A stretch of 64,000 nt of DNA from Porphyromonadaceae bacterium H1 (GTDB lineage Bacteria > Bacteroidota > Bacteroidia > Bacteroidales > Paludibacteraceae). Shown piece by piece: positions 54,064 through 61,017 of this stretch (its first letter is position 1; the number at the start of each line of letters is the position of its first letter). The stretch covers positions 1 to 64,000 of the forward strand of contig BDEJ01000001.1 of assembly GCA_001653155.1 (NCBI GenBank), written 5' to 3'. The position numbers were made by a program, and so were the translations under genes. The notes below the pieces were generated by a model. The model made no database searches. It had not been told where the DNA came from and saw only the letters and a list, made by a program, of their open reading frames with translations.

Positions 54064-56355
54064 TTAGTTTTCTTTTAACTCGAATTTTGCCGTTTTTACA
54101 TCGCGGCTGTTAGTCCCGATCATTATCTCAAAATCGCCCGCTTCGGCAACATGCTTCAGATCATAATTGTAAAATTTTAGCATTTCTGCCGTAACAGTAA
54201 AGCTCACCTCCCGGCTTTCTCCTGCCTGAAGTGTAACTTTTTGGAATCCTTTCAGCTCTTTCACCGGTCGGGTAACACTTCCTTCGCAATCGCGTATGTA
54301 CAGTTGCACCACTTCGCTTCCGGCAAACGAGCCGCTGTTGCGCAGCACAATACTTGCTGTGAGTTGATTGTTGAAATTCATCTCCTTGCTGCTCAGCCGG
54401 ATCTCGCTATACTCGAAACTCGTATAGCTGAGTCCGTAGCCAAAAGGATAGAGGGCATCGTTGTCCACATCCAAGTAGTTGCTCCGGAATTTCTCGAACC
54501 ACTTTCCTGTCGCCAACGGTCGCCCCGTATTTTTATGATTGTAATACAGAGGTATCTGTCCCAGATTCTTAGGGAAGGTACAAGTCAGTTTCCCGCTTGG
54601 ATTTACCTCGCCGAAGAGGACATCAGCAATGGCTTCTGCTGCTTCACTTCCGCCGAACCACACGTTTAAAATCGACTGGACGTGGGCATCCTCCCAAGAG
54701 AGCGTAAGCGGTCGTCCAGTAAACAGAAGCAATACGACCGGTTTGCCTGTTTTGACCAATTCCTTTAAAAGCCGTTGTTGCGCATCGGGGATGTCCAAAT
54801 TGCTGCGTGAACTCGACTCTCCGCTCATTTCTGAAGACTCGCCTAAGGCGGCAAGAATCACATCGCATCGTTGAGCCGTCTCCAAAGCTTCTTTTAGGAG
54901 TGTTTCGTGGCTCCGGGAATCTCGTCCTAACTCCCGTCCGAACATTGTTGCCCGTGCTTCCAATTCGGCATCTTCCGTCAAATTGCTACCTTTGGCGTAG
55001 TGAATCTTACTGCTGTCTCCGATTGCTTTTTGGAGGGCTTCGAGGAGTGTTGTGGGTTTGCTCAGGTCGGCGGCAACGCTCCAAGTCCCGGGCATATTCG
55101 ACCGAGTGTTGGCTAAAGGCCCGATTAGGGCTATGGAAGCCTGCTTCTTGAGAGGGAGCAGCCCGTCTTGGTTCTTTAAAAGAACGAAACTTTCGGAAGC
55201 TATTCTGCGTGCTTTGTCTCGATGTTCCTGAGTATAAATGTTTTTTGATCGACGTGTGCCGTCGCAATATTTGTAAGGGTTATCAAATAGTCCCAACTTG
55301 TATTTGGCTTCCAATATACGCCGGCAAGCTTTGTTGATGTCGTTTTCGGTTATTTTCTTTTCATCCAAGGACTTTTTTAGTGTACTTAGAAAACCTTCAC
55401 TAACCATATCCATGTCAATACCGGCTTTCAAAGCACGCGCCGATACATTTTGCAAATTCCCGATCCCATGTGCGATCATTTCGCTGATGCCGGTGTAGTC
55501 GCTTACGACAAATCCCTCGAAACCCCATTTCTCACGTAATACCTCCGTCATCAGCCATTTGTTTCCACTGGCCGGGACGCCGTCCACCTCGTTGAAAGAG
55601 GCCATTACAGAAGCAACTCCGGCCTCGACTGCAGCTTGATAGGGATACATGTACTCGTTGAACATACGCTGGCGGCTCATATCCACAGTGTTGTAGTCGC
55701 GTCCGCCTTCAGGAGCCCCGTAGAGGGCATAGTGTTTCACACAGGCCATGATGTGTGTCGGGTCGGAGTAGCTGTTGTCTTGCTGATAGCCTTTTATCAT
55801 GGCTTTGGCTATTTGTCCGCCCAGGAAAGGGTCTTCTCCGTTACCCTCGGAAACACGCCCCCAACGCGGGTCTCTCGATACGTCCACCATCGGACTGAAA
55901 GTCCAGCAGATACCATCCGAACTTGCCTCTATGGCTGCGATGCGTGCGGATTCTTCTATTGCTTCCATATTCCATGAGCAGGATAATCCCAATGGAATCG
56001 GGAAAACGGTTTCGTAGCCATGGATTACATCCATACCGAAAATGAGGGGGATTTTCAATCGGCTTTCTTCTACGGCAACACGTTGTATCTCACGTATCTT
56101 TTCTACCCCCTTTATATTGAACAACCCTCCTATTTGTCCCGATCGAATTTTCTCCGCGGTATTGGAGTTACGGGCTTGTCCGGTTACAATGTCTCCACCT
56201 CCGCTGAGGTTAAGCTGACCGATTTTTTCATCTAAAGTCATTTCGTCCATTAACTTGTTGACAAATCGGCTCATTTCGGAAGTTTCTTTTTGTTGTTGAG
56301 TGCAGGCTATTGCCCCCAAGCTGCAGAGTAATAGCAGGGGAAATATTTTTTTCAT
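54064..56355 (-). CDS. GH3-family beta-glucosidase, exported
   Basis: 763 aa, with a lipoprotein-like signal (LLLLCSLGAIACTQ). GH3 TIM barrel with catalytic nucleophile Asp286 in FVVSDYTGISEM. The substrate-binding KH motif is in ACVKHYALYG and FGMDVIHGY lies upstream. The alpha/beta sandwich and a C-terminal fibronectin-III-like domain (VVQLYIRDCEGSVTRPVKELK) are complete. BglX-like GH3 enzymes of Bacteroidales include ones specific for beta-1,2-linked glucose (sophorose). Between two GH144 genes that is the most likely role here: converting imported sophoro-oligosaccharides to glucose. Confidence 0.92.
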   Translation of the reverse strand: MKKIFPLLLLCSLGAIACTQQQKETSEMSRFVNKLMDEMTLDEKIGQLNLSGGGDIVTGQARNSNTAEKIRSGQIGGLFNIKGVEKIREIQRVAVEESRLKIPLIFGMDVIHGYETVFPIPLGLSCSWNMEAIEESARIAAIEASSDGICWTFSPMVDVSRDPRWGRVSEGNGEDPFLGGQIAKAMIKGYQQDNSYSDPTHIMACVKHYALYGAPEGGRDYNTVDMSRQRMFNEYMYPYQAAVEAGVASVMASFNEVDGVPASGNKWLMTEVLREKWGFEGFVVSDYTGISEMIAHGIGNLQNVSARALKAGIDMDMVSEGFLSTLKKSLDEKKITENDINKACRRILEAKYKLGLFDNPYKYCDGTRRSKNIYTQEHRDKARRIASESFVLLKNQDGLLPLKKQASIALIGPLANTRSNMPGTWSVAADLSKPTTLLEALQKAIGDSSKIHYAKGSNLTEDAELEARATMFGRELGRDSRSHETLLKEALETAQRCDVILAALGESSEMSGESSSRSNLDIPDAQQRLLKELVKTGKPVVLLLFTGRPLTLSWEDAHVQSILNVWFGGSEAAEAIADVLFGEVNPSGKLTCTFPKNLGQIPLYYNHKNTGRPLATGKWFEKFRSNYLDVDNDALYPFGYGLSYTSFEYSEIRLSSKEMNFNNQLTASIVLRNSGSFAGSEVVQLYIRDCEGSVTRPVKELKGFQKVTLQAGESREVSFTVTAEMLKFYNYDLKHVAEAGDFEIMIGTNSRDVKTAKFELKEN

Positions 56356-56432
56356 CGTATAATCTGTTTTTGGAGAAGTCGTTTTTATGCTGCAGGGCCT
56401 TGTTTCGGGAGGGTGTCCTGTCTTTTTTAATA

Positions 56433-56484
56433 TTTCGGAAAAGGAGAAATTGCCGGGCAGGTTTAAATTTCTCCTTTTCCGAAA
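56433..56484 (-). other. Intra-operon hairpin between the T9SS cargo gene and GH3
   Basis: A perfect 19-bp inverted repeat (56433-56451 with 56466-56484, 14-nt loop) in the 136-bp gap of an otherwise tightly packed operon. On the minus strand it is followed by ATATTAAAAAAG, not by T, so full termination is unlikely. mRNA processing or stabilisation of the upstream susCD part is a better guess. Confidence 0.6.
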
Positions 56485-56491
56485 AGCGAAT

Positions 56492-57835
56492 TTATTGTAC
56501 GACTATCTTAGCATTCCCGCTTTGAGTGGATACGAAATAGATACCTTTCTGCAGTGTAACGTCAAAGATTCCGTTTATCAACTCACCTTCAGCTATATTG
56601 CGTCCTGTTGTGTCGAATATTTGCACCTTTCCGTTTATGTTTCCGGCAAAAAGAGTGTTGTCGCTGTAGTAAACCGAAATAGCTTCTAATTTAGAGCTCC
56701 GCACCGAAGAGTTCTTTGCTTTTAAGTAAGCTATGTCGTCTATGTAGAGCGTGTGTTCGACATTGTCGGCTTGATCTTGAGAAAAAAAGACGCCTTTCAC
56801 AGACTCTTTGTTGGTAAAGCTGGCATTTGCAGCCCAAATATCAGCCAGAGGAACAAAAACTTCCGTCCACGTTTTTGCTGCCAAATCACTATTTAAATAA
56901 TTGCCGAGTTTTACTTTGCCCGTTTTGTTGGGGTTTCCTGAGGTAGCTTCCAGATAGATTTGGGGTAGATCTTTTTTAGCTAATGCGCTGGGCGAATAAA
57001 TCCAAAGACGGAGGAAATTCTTGTCCAATAGGTCTTTCCCTTTCCAGTTATTGGTGGCAATAGCAGCCCAAGAACCTCCTGATGCGGATTTCCAAGTAAG
57101 CTCCAAGGCATTCCCGCTGCGACTAACTGCGGTTGTACAAGGTATTTTGCCGGGTTTTCCTTCGGGAGCCTTTAAGGTGCTGGGCGCTTGTACGTTTGCC
57201 CAGCTGGCATCGAGATAAGTGTTGTTGGCACTGTTGTCGAAGAGGGTGATCACAGGCTCTTCCTCAACTACCACGGAGGGGTCGTAAATAACTTCAATAT
57301 CATCGATGTAAACGACTGCCTTGGCATCAATGGGAGTGTAGAAGTCCGGTTGTAATCCCAATCCGGTTATTTTACTTTTGTGTAAGTCTTTCTTTACCAG
57401 ATCAAAAGTCAATAACTCCCATTCATTTGTTTTGGAAGCAGGCGCTTCAGCTAAAAACTCGTTATTGCCTCCGGCAATGCAGTTGATACGCATTTGCGAA
57501 GTTGAATTTTTACGCAAATACTTAATGGTTATTTTGGCATATCCTCTTGGTATGGATTTTTTAAGCTGGCTGTAGAAGCCCGCCCATATTTGATTGTCTC
57601 CGGTATCGTAACGCTTCCATTCCCATACTTTGTTGCTGGTGTTGATACCGGCTTTTTTAGGATTATCCACAATGGCTACGTCGAAAGATGCCCCCGGGTT
57701 GATGTTTACCTGTTCGGTAAAACCGACCGTGTTGTTTTCGAAGTTCTCCAATACAAAAGATGCTAACTGAGCTCTCAGACTCATTCCTGCGCTTATCGTA
57801 AGAGCAAGGGCAATAGATAAAAATACTTTTTTCAT
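56492..57835 (-). CDS. Secreted glycan-binding candidate with T9SS sorting domain
   Basis: 447 aa with signal peptide (IALALTISAGMSLRA). Two beta-sandwich, galactose-binding-like regions are suggested. One runs from LENFENNTVGFTEQ to VVYIDDIEVIYDP and the other from FDNSANNTYLDASW to LYIDDIAYLKAK; each closes on a YIDDI strand. The last ~70 residues match a T9SS sorting domain (ISVYYSDNTLF, VQIFDTTGRNIAEG, LQKGIYFVSTQSGNAKIVVQ). It occupies the place where Sus loci carry a SusE-type surface glycan-binding protein, so binding of beta-1,2-glucan at the surface is the likely role. No catalytic motif is visible. Confidence 0.7.
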   Translation of the reverse strand: MKKVFLSIALALTISAGMSLRAQLASFVLENFENNTVGFTEQVNINPGASFDVAIVDNPKKAGINTSNKVWEWKRYDTGDNQIWAGFYSQLKKSIPRGYAKITIKYLRKNSTSQMRINCIAGGNNEFLAEAPASKTNEWELLTFDLVKKDLHKSKITGLGLQPDFYTPIDAKAVVYIDDIEVIYDPSVVVEEEPVITLFDNSANNTYLDASWANVQAPSTLKAPEGKPGKIPCTTAVSRSGNALELTWKSASGGSWAAIATNNWKGKDLLDKNFLRLWIYSPSALAKKDLPQIYLEATSGNPNKTGKVKLGNYLNSDLAAKTWTEVFVPLADIWAANASFTNKESVKGVFFSQDQADNVEHTLYIDDIAYLKAKNSSVRSSKLEAISVYYSDNTLFAGNINGKVQIFDTTGRNIAEGELINGIFDVTLQKGIYFVSTQSGNAKIVVQ

Positions 57836-57871
57836 GATGCTTAATTTTAAAAGGATTATACAAGTGTTTAG

Positions 57872-59488
57872 TTATCGAAGTCTTACTGCCAAGGAATATT
57901 TCTTTCCATCGGGAGTATTCATTTTTATCGTGTAGTTTTTTCCGTTTATAATATCTTTGTGATCAAACGAATATTGGTTTTCTCCGTATTGCGAATATTG
58001 GTTCTCGGAGCTGATAATTTTATTTTGTTTGTCGATGATCTCGAAAGTCGTGTTTCCGGCTTCTTCGCAATAATATTCCAGTTCGTAGCGTTCACGGTCG
58101 GGGTGGCGCATCATGTCGTAGCTTCCCGAGAGCGATTCCGGCATTACCCTGATGAATCCCTGTTGATACTTAGGAGCGCTGATGCCTGCAGCTGATAAGC
58201 CGCGTTGGATGTGTTCGTTTTTCATCAGCAGCTTCCAAATCAAGCCGCTTCGATAATTCTCCATCATAACTACGATGGGACCTTGATCGATGGCCAGATG
58301 CCGCTTTTCGGAGCTTTGAGTTTCGAGGCAATAGGAGTCTCCAAAACCGTACTTCCCTGTTAACCAGCTTTTCTTGCTCAGAGACAATAAGACCTGCGTG
58401 CTGTAAAAAGGAGTGTAAGGAAAGGAGCTCAGAGCTGCCGTAGGGGCAATGACGCCATCGTCTTGTTGAGGGGAGCGTGCCTTGTATATCCAAGGTGGAC
58501 GCCCTCCGTAGCAAGCCGTCAGTCCCCAGTTGCTTTCGTCATAGCGGAAGGTTTTGGGAGCCTCCCTAAGGCAATAATGCCGGTTGATAAGTGTGTGTGC
58601 CGTATTCTGCTCCCAGTAATTTAAGTTCGCATCGGCTACGAGTTTGGGGTCGATACCTAAAAAAGAATAATGGGCGAAAAACAGAGGACCTCCGTAATCG
58701 GGGCCGAGAGGAAGCTTGTAGCCAAAAAATTCCCGGTTCGGATGCAGGTAAGCTCCGTTTCGCATCCATCCGGAGTTGTATTGCTCTACTGTGATGTTGT
58801 GCGGATCCGGAGCGGCCAAAGCCAATACGTAAGCGATCCATGCTTCATTCCATCCGCTGATGTCGAGCTTAAAACGCTTCTCTTGCGAATACCAAAGCCA
58901 TTTAAGACTATTTCCTCCGGCGGTATAAAAGCGCCAATCCACGGTTTTCCAAAAAGATGCTACCGAGTCACGAACTTCTTGCTCCCTTGTGTCGATGGCA
59001 TTGAAATATTCCGAGGCGCATAGTAATCCGGCCATCAAAAAGGCGCTTTCGACCACATCGCCTGTTTTTACCTGATCGCCGAAGGGATGTGCCGTCGCAT
59101 CGGGATTGTACCAGTGTGACCACATTCCTCTGAAGCGTTCTGCTTGCCCAAGGAAACGAACGATGGAGAGCATCCGCTCCAGAGCCTCTTCGCGGCTGAT
59201 CCACTTGCGTTCTATCCCTACAATCAAGGACATGATGCCGAATCCGCTTCCTCCCGATGTGATAACTTCTCCCCGTTCGTTGCCTTCCAAAGCGAGGCCT
59301 GTGGGGGAGGCTCCGTCGTAAAAGAAGCGAAAACTGCGTTCTTGCCATTCGTCGAGCAAAGGGCGCACAGAGGCGGGAGTGTAGGTCTTGTCCTGTTTCT
59401 GAACGATGATCGTCTCCTCCTCTTTTTGCCTGCAACACTGCAGGATCAGTACTACTATGCCTAAGCTAAGCAAGATATGCCGTTTCAT
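57872..59488 (-). CDS. GH144-type endo-beta-1,2-glucanase lipoprotein with C-terminal beta domain
   Basis: 538 aa from ATG 59488-59486, chosen because it starts the signal peptide (HILLSLGIVVLILQCC, lipobox Cys); the longer frame from 59524 overlaps susD. The GH144/glucoamylase-like barrel spans ~50-440: RSFRFFYDGASPTGLALEG, VITSGGSGFGIMSLIVGIERKW, GMWSHWYNPD, GDVVESAFLMAGLL and AIDQGPIVVMMENYRSGLIWKLLM. An added ~100-residue C-terminal domain (from about SLSGSYDMMRH) looks like a beta-sandwich. It lies directly after susD, the usual place of the surface endo-enzyme in such loci, so it probably makes the first cut of the polymer outside the cell. Confidence 0.85.
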   Translation of the reverse strand: MKRHILLSLGIVVLILQCCRQKEEETIIVQKQDKTYTPASVRPLLDEWQERSFRFFYDGASPTGLALEGNERGEVITSGGSGFGIMSLIVGIERKWISREEALERMLSIVRFLGQAERFRGMWSHWYNPDATAHPFGDQVKTGDVVESAFLMAGLLCASEYFNAIDTREQEVRDSVASFWKTVDWRFYTAGGNSLKWLWYSQEKRFKLDISGWNEAWIAYVLALAAPDPHNITVEQYNSGWMRNGAYLHPNREFFGYKLPLGPDYGGPLFFAHYSFLGIDPKLVADANLNYWEQNTAHTLINRHYCLREAPKTFRYDESNWGLTACYGGRPPWIYKARSPQQDDGVIAPTAALSSFPYTPFYSTQVLLSLSKKSWLTGKYGFGDSYCLETQSSEKRHLAIDQGPIVVMMENYRSGLIWKLLMKNEHIQRGLSAAGISAPKYQQGFIRVMPESLSGSYDMMRHPDRERYELEYYCEEAGNTTFEIIDKQNKIISSENQYSQYGENQYSFDHKDIINGKNYTIKMNTPDGKKYSLAVRLR

Positions 59489-59520
59489 TTCCTTGTTGTA
59501 ATCTGTCCGTATGCTTTCTT

Positions 59521-61005
59521 TCAATAGCCGGGATTTTGTACGATGACTCCCTCCGATCTGTCAATTTCTTCTTGCGGGATGGGGAAAAGTTCGTGCTTGT
59601 TGGGTACAAAATTAGGAATAACGTCTTTGGCGATGCCCCAGCGCACCAAATCGAAGAAGCGTTCGAATTCCAAGGCTAATTCAATGCGTCGCTCCTGCCG
59701 GATCTTTTCACGGAGTATGCTGCTTTCACGCTCTGTTATTTCGGGTAAAACGGAAGGATTGCCTCCTCGTGCCCGGCTTCGTACCATTTCGAGTTTTGTC
59801 AAAGCTTCGTCGATATTACCTGTTTCAAGTGCTGCCTCGGCATGCATGAGCAATACATCTGCATAGCGAATGATACGGATATTCATCCAATAGCCTTGTG
59901 AAAAGGGCGGTCGTCCGAAAATGCCCCGCTCGGATGCTCGTACGTAAGCTTTCTTATTGAAATAGGGATAGCTACCGGCCGCTACTTTCACTTTTCTGTC
60001 GTCCAGCATATCTCCGTCTGCAATTACAGTTGCTTCCTTTCGCGGGTCGCCTGCTTCGTAAGAGTCCATTAAAAGCTGACTTGGTGCGTTAAAACCCCAG
60101 CCCATGTTCGGAACTCCCCGGACACCTTGTACTTGAGCCCATTGGCTTCCTGCTTGTATTTTATCGTCAGGTTTAAATTCGCAGTTCACTTCGAATACGG
60201 ATTCCGGCCCGAATTCGTTCGCTTCGGTCCAAATATCAGCATAAGCTGTTGTGAGAGCATTGTCGCCCGAAGCAATGATGGCAGAAGTCATACTGAGGGT
60301 TTCGCTCCATTTGTTTTGATACATGTAAGTCTTGGCCAATACAGCCCGGGCTGCGTTGGCAGTTGCTCGGCCTGACCTCCCTGTAGCGATGAGGTTTTCA
60401 CGGGAGGGTAGGAGCGGAATGGCTTGCAGCAGGTCTTCTTCAATGTGCTTCCAAATTTCTTCTCGCGAGGAGCGAGCCGGTTTTTTAGCTCCCGAGGTCA
60501 AGACTTTATCCATGTAAGGAACTCCTCCGAAAGCCTGAGCCAAGCGATAGTACATTACGGCACGCAGAAACAAAGCCTCGGACTTCAGCACTTCCATCGA
60601 TACTCCCGATTCGGACAGTAAATTGATTGTTTCCAATGCCTCGTTGCTTTTGCTGATGGCTTTGTAGCAAGCGTTGTAGAAATTGACAATCTGCGCTGTA
60701 GATGCTCCGTAGCTCATAGGTTTAAATTCGAGGGCTCCGCCACCGCCGTCGTTCGGAAGGCTCCCTTTTTCCGCATCGGGAGTGGTGTAGTTGTGCATCC
60801 CCAGAACCGGAAATATAAAATGATAATCGCGTAGCGATTCGTATGCCAACACAACGTAGGACTCGGCAATAATTTCCGAAGGAATGCTATCCGACGGTTT
60901 GTAGTTTCCGGGATGGTAGTAGCCTTTAGGGTAGCGTGTGAGGAAGTCGTCGGAACAACTTAGCATCAAAGCACTTGAAATTAGAAATACAAAAACTTGT
61001 TTCAT
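59521..61005 (-). CDS. susD: SusD-family outer-membrane glycan-binding lipoprotein
   Basis: 494 aa with lipobox (FLISSALMLSCSDDF). SusD/RagB fold: DYHFIFPVLGM region, helical TPR-like core (KSEALFLRAVMYYRLAQAFGGVPYMDKVL) and the C-terminal RIIRYADVLLMHAEAALETGN and LEFERFFDLVRWG motifs. It forms a lid over its SusC partner, encoded 12 bp upstream. With the two glucanases it makes up the import complex. Confidence 0.95.
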   Translation of the reverse strand: MKQVFVFLISSALMLSCSDDFLTRYPKGYYHPGNYKPSDSIPSEIIAESYVVLAYESLRDYHFIFPVLGMHNYTTPDAEKGSLPNDGGGGALEFKPMSYGASTAQIVNFYNACYKAISKSNEALETINLLSESGVSMEVLKSEALFLRAVMYYRLAQAFGGVPYMDKVLTSGAKKPARSSREEIWKHIEEDLLQAIPLLPSRENLIATGRSGRATANAARAVLAKTYMYQNKWSETLSMTSAIIASGDNALTTAYADIWTEANEFGPESVFEVNCEFKPDDKIQAGSQWAQVQGVRGVPNMGWGFNAPSQLLMDSYEAGDPRKEATVIADGDMLDDRKVKVAAGSYPYFNKKAYVRASERGIFGRPPFSQGYWMNIRIIRYADVLLMHAEAALETGNIDEALTKLEMVRSRARGGNPSVLPEITERESSILREKIRQERRIELALEFERFFDLVRWGIAKDVIPNFVPNKHELFPIPQEEIDRSEGVIVQNPGY

Positions 61006-61017
61006 GATAGCTGATTG

